Shown here: positions 16,905-24,286 of the stretch, piece by piece
Position numbering within the stretch: the stretch's first letter is position 1
Layout of the letters: each line of letters begins with the position of its first letter
Source of the DNA: Nocardioidaceae bacterium
Lineage (GTDB): Bacteria > Actinomycetota > Actinomycetes > Propionibacteriales > Nocardioidaceae
DNA length: 64,000 bases
Reading direction: 5' to 3'
Assembly: GCA_009780515.1 (NCBI GenBank)
Contig: WQZX01000003.1
Location: 41,634-105,633, forward strand
Made by a program: the position numbers and the translations under genes
The notes under the pieces: generated by a model
What the model was told of the DNA's origin: nothing
The model's database searches: none
The model's input: the letters and a program-made list of their open reading frames with translations, nothing else

Positions 16905-18539
16905 ATGTCGCAGCCCGCGGACCACGCCCGACCGGGGGCGCGTCGTGCTTCTCGCTCGGTCAGGCTGTCGCGCCGTGAGCGACGCCGGCTGCGCAGGCAG
17001 GCCGGATCGGCCCACCCCGCCCGCCGCCGGGCGCTCCGTCCCGGCGAGGCCGTCACGGAGGCGGCTGCCGGCCACGTGCGAGGGGGCCGTCGAGCGGCGC
17101 GACGCGGGCACCGTCGTACCCACGGACTCGCCGGGACCATCGGTGTCACCCTGCTCGGTGCGCTGATCCCCGGCTCCGGCTACCTGTACGCCGGCCGGCG
17201 GCTGCTCGGTGGCGTGGTGCTCGGGTGCTGGGTGCTGCTGGTGGGCGCGCTGCTGCTGCGCTACGGCACCGACTGGCACCGCGCGCTCGACCTCGCCTTC
17301 AACCCGGTCGCGCTGCGGATCGCCGCGGTGGTCGTCGGTGTGCTGCTGCTGATCTGGGTCGGCGTCGTGTGGACGTCGTACCGGCTGGTGCGACCGCGTC
17401 GCCGCGGCCGCTGGCAGACGGCGATCGGCAACGTGGCGGTCGTCCTCATCTGCCTGGTGGTCGCGGCTCCCGTCGCCCGTGCCGCGCAGTACGCCGTCGC
17501 CACGGCCGGCCTGGTCAACAAGGTCTTCGACAACAACGAGACCGCCACGGCGCCGAAGCTCGACGCGCACGACCCGTGGGCCGACAAGCCGCGGGTCAAC
17601 GTCCTGCTCCTCGGCGGCGATGGCGACATCGGCCGCGAGGGCGTGCGCACCGACAGCATGGTGCTGCTGAGCATCGACACGCACACCGGCCGGACCATCA
17701 CGATCAGCCTGCCGCGCAACCTGGCGGACGCGCAGTTCCCGACCGACAGCCCGCTGCACAAGGTCTACCCGAACGGCTTCACCGACGGCGACCCCGCCGA
17801 CGGCAACTACATGCTCAACGCGGTCTACCGCGACGTGCCGATGAACCACCCCGGCATCCTCGGCAAGAGCCACAACGAGGGCGCCGACGCGATCAAGGAG
17901 GCGGTCTCGGGGACGCTCGGCATCCCCGTCGACTACTACCTGCTGGTCAACCTCTCCGGCTTCCGCGACATCGTCAACGCGATGGGCGGGGTGACGGTCA
18001 ACGTCGACGCCCCGATCGCGATCCAGGGCGACACCTCCGACCACATCCCGCCGATCGGCTACATCCCGCCGGGGCCCGACGAGCACCTCGACGGCTACCA
18101 CGCGCTGTGGTTCGCGCGCGGCCGCTGGGGCGCCGACGACTACCAGCGCATGGACCGCCAGCGCTGCATGATCAAGGCGATCATCGACACCGCCAACCCG
18201 GCGAACCTGCTGCGCCGCTACCTCGGTCTGGTCAGCGCCGGCAAGAAGATCGTGCTGACCGACATCCCGAAGGAGATGGGTCCGGCGTTCGTCGACCTCG
18301 CGCTCGAGGTCAAGCACGCCAAGGTCAAGTCGGTGGTCTTCAAGACGTCGTCGCAGTTCGACTCGGCCCACCCCGACTTCGCCTACATGCACCGCGTCGT
18401 CATGGCGGCGCTGCAGCCGGCGACGCACCACCACCACAAGTCGGCGAACGCGCCGCAGGACCCCACCGACGTCTGCGCCTACCACCCGACGGGGGAGACG
18501 GTCGCCGACGCCGAGGCGTACGACGCCCAGTTCAAGTAA
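16905..18539 (+). CDS. LytR-CpsA-Psr (LCP) family cell wall glycopolymer ligase
   Basis: 544 aa from the ATG with GGAGGA upstream. The N-terminal 70 residues are Arg-rich and cytoplasmic, followed by hydrophobic helices (GTIGVTLLGALIPGSGYLY, VVLGCWVLLVGALLLRY, IAAVVVGVLLLIWVGVVW, IGNVAVVLICLVVAAPVA). The extracellular LCP domain has VNVLLLGGDGD, RTDSMVLLSIDTHTGRTITI and SLPRNL with the conserved Asp/Arg pattern, plus YLLVNLSGFRDIVNAMGGV. The family transfers teichoic acid-like or other glycopolymers from undecaprenyl carriers to peptidoglycan. The multi-TM head is larger than in the simplest LCP proteins. Confidence 0.9.
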   Translation: MSQPADHARPGARRASRSVRLSRRERRRLRRQAGSAHPARRRALRPGEAVTEAAAGHVRGGRRAARRGHRRTHGLAGTIGVTLLGALIPGSGYLYAGRRLLGGVVLGCWVLLVGALLLRYGTDWHRALDLAFNPVALRIAAVVVGVLLLIWVGVVWTSYRLVRPRRRGRWQTAIGNVAVVLICLVVAAPVARAAQYAVATAGLVNKVFDNNETATAPKLDAHDPWADKPRVNVLLLGGDGDIGREGVRTDSMVLLSIDTHTGRTITISLPRNLADAQFPTDSPLHKVYPNGFTDGDPADGNYMLNAVYRDVPMNHPGILGKSHNEGADAIKEAVSGTLGIPVDYYLLVNLSGFRDIVNAMGGVTVNVDAPIAIQGDTSDHIPPIGYIPPGPDEHLDGYHALWFARGRWGADDYQRMDRQRCMIKAIIDTANPANLLRRYLGLVSAGKKIVLTDIPKEMGPAFVDLALEVKHAKVKSVVFKTSSQFDSAHPDFAYMHRVVMAALQPATHHHHKSANAPQDPTDVCAYHPTGETVADAEAYDAQFK

Positions 18540-18570
18540 GGGGGCCTGCCGCCCGTCGTACGCCGTCGCC

Positions 18571-20295
18571 TCACTCGGGGCTGTCGATGAACTCCTTCGA
18601 CTTCGCGATCGCGAAGCCCCAGCCCTGCTCCAGCGTCGGCTTCGGCGGAAGCGCGACCTCCTCGGGGTTGGTCACCATGTCGACCAGCACCGGGCCGTCA
18701 TGCGCGAGCGCCTCGCGTACGGCGGCGTCGACGTCCCTGGCCTTCGTGACGCGGATGCCGTGCATCCCGATCGCCTCGGCGAGCTTGGCGAAGTCGGGGT
18801 TGTGCAGGACGGTGCCGTACTCCGCGAGCCCGACCTGCTCCATCTCGAGCTTGACCATGCCGAGGCGTCCGTTGTCGAAGACGAAGATCTTCACCGGCAG
18901 GTCATGGCTGACCGCGGTGAGCAGGTCGCCCATCAGCATCGAGAGGCCGCCGTCGCCGGACATCGCGATGACCTCGCGCTTGCGGTCGAGCGCGCTGATC
19001 CCCAGCGCCTGTGGCATCGCGTTGGCCATCGAGCCCAGGTTGAACGAGCCGATCAGCCGCCGGTCGCCCTCCATCCGGACGAAGCGGGAGAGCCAGACCG
19101 CAGACATCCCCGTGTCCGCGGTGAAGACGGCGTCGCGCGAGGCGTGCCGGTTGAGGGCCGCCCCGACCACCTCGGGCCGGATCCGCTCCTCGGTGTTGTC
19201 GAGCTTGCGCCGGATCCGCCCGATCAGCTTCGACTCGTACGACGGGTCGGCCAGCTCCGCCTGCCGCTCGCCCCACTTCTCGTAGGACTTGCGCGCCTTG
19301 GCGAGGTGCTTGTCGTCGTCCTTGGGCTCGAGCAGGGGGAGCAGCGACCGGAGGGTGCGGCCGACGTCGCCGACCAGGCCGTGGTCGACCGGCGTGCGAC
19401 GCCCGATGTGCCGGCCGTTGCGGTCGAGCTGGATGACGGTCTTCCCCTCCGGGTAGAAGTTCCGGTAGGGGAAGTCCGTGCCCACCATGAAGAGAACGTC
19501 GCAGTCGTCGAACGCCTCCGCGGTCGCCGGGTTGCCGAGCAGGCCGGACTGGCCGACCTCGTACGGGTTCTCGCGGTCGAACGGCGCTTTCGCCTTGAGC
19601 GAGACGACCATCGGAGCGGAGAGCGTGCGGGCCAGGTCGAGGACCTCGTCGCGGGCGTCTGCCGCGCCGAGCCCCACCAGCAGCGTGACCTTGGCGGCGT
19701 CGTTGAGCACGGTCGCGACCCGCTCGAGTTCGTCGATGTCGGGCGCGGCCGGGGGAGTCGGCGTCACGAACCGCGGCGGGCGGGTGCCCTTGGGCATCTC
19801 CAGCCCGCCGACGTCGCCCGGGAGCGACAGCACGGCGACCCCACGCTCGGAGATCGCCGCGTTGACCGCCTGCTCGAGCAGCATCGGCAGCTGGTCGACG
19901 CTCGTGATGGTGTGGTTGAACACCGCGACGTCGGCGAAGACGCGGTCGTTGTCGACCTCCTGGAAGAAGTCGCTGCCCATGTCCTCGCGCGGGACCTGTC
20001 CCACGATCGCGAGCACGGGCGCGGCCGACTTCTTGGCGTCGTACAGCCCGTTGAGGAGGTGGATCGCGCCCGGTCCGACGGTGCCCATGCACACCGCGAC
20101 CTCGCCGGTCAGCTGGGCCTGCCCGCTCGCGGCGAAGGCGCCCGCCTCCTCGTGCCGTACGCCGATCCACTCGACCCGGTCCTCGCGGCGGATCGCATCG
20201 GTCACCGGGTTCAGCGCGTCACCCACGACGCCCCAGACGCTGCGGACGCCGTGGTCGGCGAGGGAGGTGATGATCATCTCGGCGACGGTGCTCAA
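18571..20295 (-). CDS. poxB: Thiamine pyrophosphate enzyme, pyruvate dehydrogenase (quinone)/oxidase-like
   Basis: 574 aa. I place the start at the TTG (STVAEMIITSLADHGVRSVW) because GAGGAGAG lies just upstream; a longer frame exists to 20358. The three TPP-enzyme domains are present: the catalytic Glu in IGVRHEEAGAFAA, the central FAD/nucleotide domain, and the C-terminal TPP motif MSGDGGLSMLMGDLLTA ending VFDNGRLG. Length and motifs match PoxB, which decarboxylates pyruvate to acetate and passes electrons to quinone. Acetolactate synthase is the alternative, less likely from the C-terminus. Confidence 0.85.
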   Translation of the reverse strand: MSTVAEMIITSLADHGVRSVWGVVGDALNPVTDAIRREDRVEWIGVRHEEAGAFAASGQAQLTGEVAVCMGTVGPGAIHLLNGLYDAKKSAAPVLAIVGQVPREDMGSDFFQEVDNDRVFADVAVFNHTITSVDQLPMLLEQAVNAAISERGVAVLSLPGDVGGLEMPKGTRPPRFVTPTPPAAPDIDELERVATVLNDAAKVTLLVGLGAADARDEVLDLARTLSAPMVVSLKAKAPFDRENPYEVGQSGLLGNPATAEAFDDCDVLFMVGTDFPYRNFYPEGKTVIQLDRNGRHIGRRTPVDHGLVGDVGRTLRSLLPLLEPKDDDKHLAKARKSYEKWGERQAELADPSYESKLIGRIRRKLDNTEERIRPEVVGAALNRHASRDAVFTADTGMSAVWLSRFVRMEGDRRLIGSFNLGSMANAMPQALGISALDRKREVIAMSGDGGLSMLMGDLLTAVSHDLPVKIFVFDNGRLGMVKLEMEQVGLAEYGTVLHNPDFAKLAEAIGMHGIRVTKARDVDAAVREALAHDGPVLVDMVTNPEEVALPPKPTLEQGWGFAIAKSKEFIDSPE

Positions 20296-20405
20296 AGCGC
20301 TCTCCTCGGGTCGGTTCGGTTGGTCCGGCCAACCGGTACCCACGAGCGCGCCCCTCATCCGTGGGGACCCGTGGACCTCCGGTCACCAGGCGACCAGTGG
20401 CCTGT

Positions 20406-21986
20406 TCAGGGACGGAAGCGGTCGGGGTCGGCGTCGGCCCAGTCGCGGGCCCAGGACTCCGGCGCGGAGGCGAGCAGCTCGCCGCTGGCGAGGTGCGGGT
20501 ACATCTCGGCGTAGCTGAGGACGCTGTCGTGGTCGATGCGACGGCGCAGCATGTGCGGCCGCAGCTCGGAGGGGTCGTGGAGGCCCATCGACGCGATGAC
20601 CTGCGTGGCCTGCTCGACGCAGTGCTGCTGGTAGTGGCGGACGCGCTCGGACTTGTCCGGGACGTAGAGCGCCCGGGCGCGCTTCGGGTCCTGCGTCGCC
20701 ACGCCGACGGGGCAGGTGTTCGTGTGGCAGAGCTGGGCCTGGATGCAGCCGACGGCCATCATCATCGAGCGCGCGGAGTTGGTGTAGTCGGCGCCCTGGA
20801 TCAGCCGCTTGACGATGTCGATGCCGGTCGCGACCTTGGCGCTCGCGCCCACCTTCACGCGATCGCGGAGACCCGTGCCGACGAGCGCGTTGTGCACCAT
20901 CAGCAGGCCCTCGGTCAGCGGGGTGCCGACGTGGTCCTCGTACTCCATCGGCGCCGCGCCCGTGCCGCCCTCGCCGCCGTCGACGATGATGAAGTCCGGC
21001 GTCACGCCCTCCTCGACCATCGCCTTGCAGATGCCGAGGAAGTCCGTGCGCGACCCGACGCAGAGCTTGAAGCCGGCCGGCTTGCCACCGGACAGGTCGC
21101 GCATGTGAGCCACGAAGTGCACCAGCTCGCGCGGCGTCGAGAAGGTCTTGTGCGCCGGCGGCGACACGCACTTCTCGCCGACAGGTACGCCGCGGGCCTC
21201 CGAGATCTCCTTGGTGACCTTGGCCCCGGGCAGCACGCCGCCGATGCCGGGCTTCGCGCCCTGGCTGAGCTTGAGCGAGACCATCTTCACCTGGTCGTCG
21301 GCCGCCGTGTCCGCGAAGCGGCTCGGCTCGAAGTCGCCGTCCTCGGTGCGGCAGCCGAAGTAGCCGCTGCCGATCTCCCACACCAGGTCGCCGCCGTTGC
21401 GGTGGTAGCGGCTCAGCCCGCCCTCGCCGGTGTCGTGCGCGAAGCCGCCCAGGGCCGCACCCTTGTTGAGCGCCTCGATGGCGTTGCCGCTGAGCGCTCC
21501 GAAGCTCATCGCGGAGACGTTCATCAGCGCCATGTCGTACGGCCTCTTGCAGTCCGGCCCGCCGATCCGCACCCGCGGCGGCGTCTCCATCGTCGGCACC
21601 GGCACGGTCGAGTGGACGAGGTACTCATAGCCCAGCTCGTCGACGTCGCGCTCGGTGCCGAAAGGCTGCTCCTCCTTCATGTCCTTGGCGCGCTGGTAGA
21701 TCGACGAGCGGGTGTCGCGGTCGAACGGCCGCCCGTCCCAGTTGCGCTCGATGAAGTACTGCTGCAGCTCGGGCCGGATGCCCTCGAGCAGGAAGCGCAT
21801 GTGCCCGAGCACCGGGTAGTTGCGCAGGATCGAGTGCTTGCGCTGCGCGACGTCGTACACGCCGAGGCAGAGGAGCAGCACCGCGATCACGGCCAGCGCC
21901 CACCACCCCGGCCCACCGATCGCAGCGGCCAGCACGGCCAGCAGGCCGAGGACCATCAGGGCACCGAGGACGAAGAAGCGCAACAT
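20406..21986 (-). CDS. FMN-binding glutamate synthase family protein
   Basis: 526 aa. Two N-terminal hydrophobic helices (FFVLGALMVLGLLAVLAAAI and WWALAVIAVLLLCLGVY) precede a GltB-type FMN barrel: NVSAMSFGALSGNAIEALNK, GGEGGTGAAPMEYEDHVG and a Cys-rich iron-sulfur-like segment (GCIQAQLCHTNTCPVGVATQ). This is the stand-alone, membrane-tethered archaeal-type glutamate synthase domain lacking the glutaminase half, so ammonia or another donor would be needed. Physiological role is uncertain in this family. Confidence 0.85.
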   Translation of the reverse strand: MLRFFVLGALMVLGLLAVLAAAIGGPGWWALAVIAVLLLCLGVYDVAQRKHSILRNYPVLGHMRFLLEGIRPELQQYFIERNWDGRPFDRDTRSSIYQRAKDMKEEQPFGTERDVDELGYEYLVHSTVPVPTMETPPRVRIGGPDCKRPYDMALMNVSAMSFGALSGNAIEALNKGAALGGFAHDTGEGGLSRYHRNGGDLVWEIGSGYFGCRTEDGDFEPSRFADTAADDQVKMVSLKLSQGAKPGIGGVLPGAKVTKEISEARGVPVGEKCVSPPAHKTFSTPRELVHFVAHMRDLSGGKPAGFKLCVGSRTDFLGICKAMVEEGVTPDFIIVDGGEGGTGAAPMEYEDHVGTPLTEGLLMVHNALVGTGLRDRVKVGASAKVATGIDIVKRLIQGADYTNSARSMMMAVGCIQAQLCHTNTCPVGVATQDPKRARALYVPDKSERVRHYQQHCVEQATQVIASMGLHDPSELRPHMLRRRIDHDSVLSYAEMYPHLASGELLASAPESWARDWADADPDRFRP

Positions 21987-22048
21987 GTCCCACTTCTACT
22001 AGACCAGCGGTGAGACCGCACGTATCCCGCACTAGCCTGAGCCCCCGA

Positions 22049-22091
22049 GGGGCGGTAGCTCAGTCGGTCAGAGCAGAGGACTCATAATCCT
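22049..22091 (+). pseudogene. 5' half of host CAU tRNA, disrupted by prophage
   Basis: This reads acceptor GGGGCGG, D-arm GCTCAGTCGGTCAGAGC and anticodon stem-loop GAGGACTCATAATCC. After base 22091 the sequence no longer continues as a tRNA. The matching 3' half is at 62135-62181. Joining the two gives a complete cloverleaf (acceptor GGGGCGG/CTGCCCC with one G-U). The host gene is therefore split at its anticodon loop. Confidence 0.85.
22079..22091. other. attL core
   Basis: The 13-bp GACTCATAATCCT is shared exactly with 62135-62147. It covers the tRNA anticodon loop, a usual crossover site for tyrosine integrases. Sequence left of it is chromosome and to the right is prophage. Confidence 0.8.
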
Positions 22092-22130
22092 GTTGTGCCG
22101 GGCCTGATTCACGCTCAAAACAGGGAAGGA

Positions 22131-22151
22131 CGTTAGCCAGTTCGTTAGCCA
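22131..22151. promoter_or_regulatory. Left arm-type integrase sites (pair)
   Basis: Two direct copies of CGTTAGCCA start at 22131 and 22143, 12 bp apart. The same pair with the same spacing lies at 62040-62060 beside the integrase start, as expected for arm sites on both sides of attP. Confidence 0.7.
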
Positions 22152-22160
22152 ACACCACGA

Positions 22161-22234
22161 GGGGCGGTAGCTCAGTCGGTCAGAGCAGACGACTCATAAT
22201 CGTCCGGTCACGGGTTCAAGCCCCGTCCGCCCCA
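22161..22234 (+). tRNA. tRNA with CAU anticodon (Met or Ile2), carried by the prophage
   Basis: A complete 74-nt cloverleaf: acceptor GGGGCGG/CCGCCCC, anticodon stem GACGA/TCGTC around loop CTCATAA, and T-arm ACGGGTTCAAGCCCCGT. It lies inside the attL core and the arm sites, so it belongs to the phage side. Its first 29 nt equal the broken host tRNA. CCA is not encoded. Elongator Met or Ile2 (lysidine) identity cannot be settled by eye. It probably compensates for the host gene split by integration. Confidence 0.85.
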
Positions 22235-22245
22235 CAACGCACAGA

Positions 22246-22277
22246 ACCGCCCCGCCCTCCGGAGAGGGCGGGGCGGT
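22246..22277. terminator. Terminator hairpin after phage tRNA
   Basis: ACCGCCCCGCCCTC and GAGGGCGGGGCGGT form a perfect 14-bp stem with a CGGA loop, eleven bases after the tRNA. It lacks a strong T-tract. Confidence 0.7.
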
Positions 22278-22328
22278 CATGCGGTCGTTCGGCCACGGGA
22301 ACAGGTGGCCGTGTGCGAAGGTTCCTCC

Positions 22329-22562
22329 GTGGGGAAGCCGAGCGGTCTGCCGAAGCGCCTGTCGCAGGCCAAGGCGCAGCGACTCCTCGAGGCCAACGGT
22401 TGGACCCGCGAGGCTGGCGGCAAGCATGTGGTGAAGATGGTGAAGCCGGGCGAGCGCCCGATCACGCTCCCGATCCACCATGGTCAGGACTACGGTGTTG
22501 ACCTCACGAGGCGCATACTGAAGCAAGCGGGCCTTCTTCCCCAGGCCCCGGACGAGAGGTGA
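22329..22562 (+). CDS. hicA: HicA-family mRNA interferase toxin
   Basis: 77 aa from a GTG with GAAGG seven bases upstream; a GTG at 22305 would add eight residues. The dsRBD-like HicA fold is recognisable: KAQRLLEANGWTREAGGKHV with the catalytic His, then KPGERPITLPIHHGQD and LTRRILKQAGL. HicA cleaves mRNA when not bound by HicB. Its TGA overlaps a GTG of the hicB frame. It is on the + strand, opposite the phage late operon, so it may be expressed in the lysogen. Confidence 0.85.
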   Translation: MGKPSGLPKRLSQAKAQRLLEANGWTREAGGKHVVKMVKPGERPITLPIHHGQDYGVDLTRRILKQAGLLPQAPDER

Positions 22563-22567
22563 GGGCC

Positions 22568-22822
22568 ATGTTCGAGGAGCCCACGCAGATCGACTACCGC
22601 GTTCTCGTGCATCGCGACGAGGACGGCTCCCTCTGGGCCGAGGTGGAGCAGCTGCCTGGCCTGTTCGTCACGGGTGAGACGACCGAGGAACTGACTGAGG
22701 CGCTCGCCGAGGCGATCGAGCTCTATCTCTCGACGCCGGAGTCGAGCGTTGCCGTGCGCGTCGACCGGATGCGGGAAGAGTCGCGCACGCTCGATGCGCG
22801 TGTCCGCCTCGCGCCTGCCTGA
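22568..22822 (+). CDS. hicB: HicB-family antitoxin
   Basis: 84 aa from ATG; an in-frame GTG at 22559 overlaps the hicA stop. The pattern DYRVLVHRDEDGSLWAEVEQ, LPGLFVTGETTEELTEALAE and AIELYLS is the degenerate RNase H fold of HicB. No separate DNA-binding domain follows, so autoregulation, if any, would need another mode. It neutralises HicA by direct binding in the family. It is followed by a perfect hairpin at 22833-22867. Confidence 0.85.
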   Translation: MFEEPTQIDYRVLVHRDEDGSLWAEVEQLPGLFVTGETTEELTEALAEAIELYLSTPESSVAVRVDRMREESRTLDARVRLAPA

Positions 22823-22832
22823 GAACGAAGAA

Positions 22833-22867
22833 ACCGCCCCGCCGACCGTGATGGTCAGCGGGGCGGT
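22833..22867. terminator. Hairpin after hicAB
   Basis: ACCGCCCCGC and GCGGGGCGGT with an inner GACC/GGTC pair. It is at the end of the hicAB unit and could work in both directions. Confidence 0.65.
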
Positions 22868-22874
22868 GTCGCTA

Positions 22875-22893
22875 TGTCGCTTTCAAAGCGACA
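22875..22893 (-). terminator. Hairpin at the end of the phage late operon
   Basis: TGTCGCTTTCAAAGCGACA is a 19-bp near-perfect palindrome 51 bp beyond the last late gene stop. A TGCTCCC/GGGAGCA stem lies between them. It is a candidate terminator for the leftward late transcript. Confidence 0.5.
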
Positions 22894-22943
22894 CGGCTTG
22901 CTCCCAACCCGGGAGCACCTTGGAGCAACCTGGGAGTAGCGCG

Positions 22944-23444
22944 CTACTTCGGCGGCGTGGTCTTCTTCGCGGCGGTCTTGCGCGGTGCACGCTTGGCGGC
23001 CGTCTTCTTCGCGGGAGCGGGCGTCGTGGTGTCGAGCACGGCGGGCACGGGCTGGGCCGCGGCCACGGCGGCGGTGATGACGTCGGTCTGCCGGGCGGAC
23101 TCGCCGGTCACCAGGGCGTGCACGCGGGCTTCGACCTGGCCGACGATGACGTTGCGCAGGGCGTCGAGCATGTCGCCGAGCTCGGCCTTGGTCGCGGCCT
23201 GTGCCTGCTCGACGGCGGCAGGAGGCTCGGCGCTGTCGTACGACGGTGCTCCGACGGCGCCGAGCAGGATGCCGACGTAGCGCCACTTCTGCTCGAGCAG
23301 CCGCAGCAGCAGGTAGAGCGCGCCGGTGAGGGCCACGGTGATGACGTCGACGACCCAGGTCTGCGGGATCTGCTGGGACAGGCCGAGGCCGATGAGCCAG
23401 GAGTAGATGACGGGCACGATGGTCCGCATCAGGGAGTTCAGCAT
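22944..23444 (-). CDS. Phage membrane protein, possible holin
   Basis: 166 aa from MLNSLMRTIVPVIYSWLIGL. Two hydrophobic stretches occupy the first 60 residues (VPVIYSWLIGLGL and VVDVITVALTGALYLLLRLL). The rest is a soluble region with a coiled-coil-like middle and a Lys/Ala/Pro-rich tail (KKTAAKRAPRKTAAKKTT). It is the last gene of the late operon and near the endolysin, so holin or lysis-accessory function is plausible. No family is recognised with certainty. Confidence 0.6.
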   Translation of the reverse strand: MLNSLMRTIVPVIYSWLIGLGLSQQIPQTWVVDVITVALTGALYLLLRLLEQKWRYVGILLGAVGAPSYDSAEPPAAVEQAQAATKAELGDMLDALRNVIVGQVEARVHALVTGESARQTDVITAAVAAAQPVPAVLDTTTPAPAKKTAAKRAPRKTAAKKTTPPK

Positions 23445-23448
23445 GGTG

Positions 23449-23670
23449 TCAGTCCTTCTCGGTCGCGTCGAGACGTGCGCGGACAGCGCAGTCCTTGGCC
23501 TCGAGCAGCTTCCGCAGGGCGGCGGTGAGCTCGGGGCCATCGGGAAGCGCGTCGGTGATCTGCTGGGCGAGCTCGGCGAACGGCCGGGAGATCTCGGCCA
23601 GGTGCTCGGGCAGGTGTGCGCTGGCGAAGTACTTCAGCAGGTGCGTGGTGCCGGGGTGGCGGTCGGGCAT
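23449..23670 (-). CDS. Small helical-hairpin phage protein, possible Acb2/Tad1-hairpin-like
   Basis: 73 aa, all helical by appearance: HLPEHLAEISRPFAELAQQI, a LPDGPE turn, then LTAALRKLLEAKDCAVRARL. This hairpin with a conserved LPDGPE turn is widespread in actinophages. It recalls the helical hairpin of the Acb2/Tad1 nucleotide-sponge group that counters CBASS and Thoeris, but the resemblance is a judgement by eye. It is the penultimate gene of the late operon, four bases from the next gene. Function is unproven. Confidence 0.6.
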   Translation of the reverse strand: MPDRHPGTTHLLKYFASAHLPEHLAEISRPFAELAQQITDALPDGPELTAALRKLLEAKDCAVRARLDATEKD

Positions 23671-23673
23671 GGA

Positions 23674-23823
23674 TCAGTCCTCTGTGGTGTGGGCGTCGTC
23701 GACGAGCGCGATGGCGCGGGTGAAGGCATGGAGGGAGTAGGCGGCGGTCGTCATGAGGACGCCGATGCCGAGGGCGGCGAGTGCGGGCCAGAGCGGCGTG
23801 CCGTCGAAGCGCGGGCGCTGCAT
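23674..23823 (-). CDS. 49-aa single-TM phage protein
   Basis: It reads MQRPRFDGTPLWPALAALGI followed by GVLMTTAAYSLHAF, a single membrane helix, and ends DDAHTTED. Its ATG overlaps the preceding stop (TGATG), and it lies three bases before the helical-hairpin gene. Size and position fit a lysis-region membrane peptide. No family is recognised. Confidence 0.6.
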   Translation of the reverse strand: MQRPRFDGTPLWPALAALGIGVLMTTAAYSLHAFTRAIALVDDAHTTED

Positions 23824-24170
23824 CAGCACTCCTGCCAGTCGCCGTGGTCGACGTAGCCGTGCCAGACCTTCGACGTCCTGCCGCCGCTGTGCAGGATCGA
23901 GTTGCTCGACCCGTCGCCGGGACGGATCGAGATCGTGCCGTCCTCGTGCTCGCGGACGGTGTGCCGCACGAGGGTTCCGCAGCCGTTGCCATCGGGGCTG
24001 TAGTAGCCCCAGACGCCGCCGGTGAGGTTGCCGGATACGTCGCCCTTCCAGAGGCCGCAGTCGGCGCGGAGCGGTTCGCCGTTCTTGTCGACGTACTTCC
24101 AGTAGTCGCCGTGCTGCAGCTCGTTGGGCAGTTGGCCGAGGGTGACGTCAGGGCGTCGACGGCCGATCAT
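23823..24170 (-). CDS. Hypothetical phage protein, DUF6527-like in appearance
   Basis: 115 aa from MIGRRRPDVTLGQLPNELQH. The C-terminal half has REHEDGTISIRPGDGSSNSI and WHGYVDHGDWQEC, a beta-rich pattern seen in many actinophage late proteins and like DUF6527. Its start overlaps the stop of the Cys-rich gene upstream (ATGA) and its own stop overlaps the next start. Function is unknown. Confidence 0.65.
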   Translation of the reverse strand: MIGRRRPDVTLGQLPNELQHGDYWKYVDKNGEPLRADCGLWKGDVSGNLTGGVWGYYSPDGNGCGTLVRHTVREHEDGTISIRPGDGSSNSILHSGGRTSKVWHGYVDHGDWQEC

Positions 24171-24286
24171 GCCGCGTCCCGGTGGCACGGGCAGAGGCAG
24201 TCGGTGCCGCAGACCTTGCAGCGCAGCCGACAGCGCTCGTGCTGGGCGTGCTGGCAGTACGTCGAGACGTACAGGTGCGGGCCCAT
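24167..24286 (-). CDS. 39-aa Cys/His-rich peptide
   Basis: It reads MGPHLYVSTYCQHAQHERCR and then CKVCGTDCLCPCH, eight potential metal ligands in 39 residues. Overlapping starts and stops on both sides (ATGA and TGATG) support translation. It probably folds around one zinc ion. No function is known. Confidence 0.6.
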   Translation of the reverse strand: MGPHLYVSTYCQHAQHERCRLRCKVCGTDCLCPCHRDAA

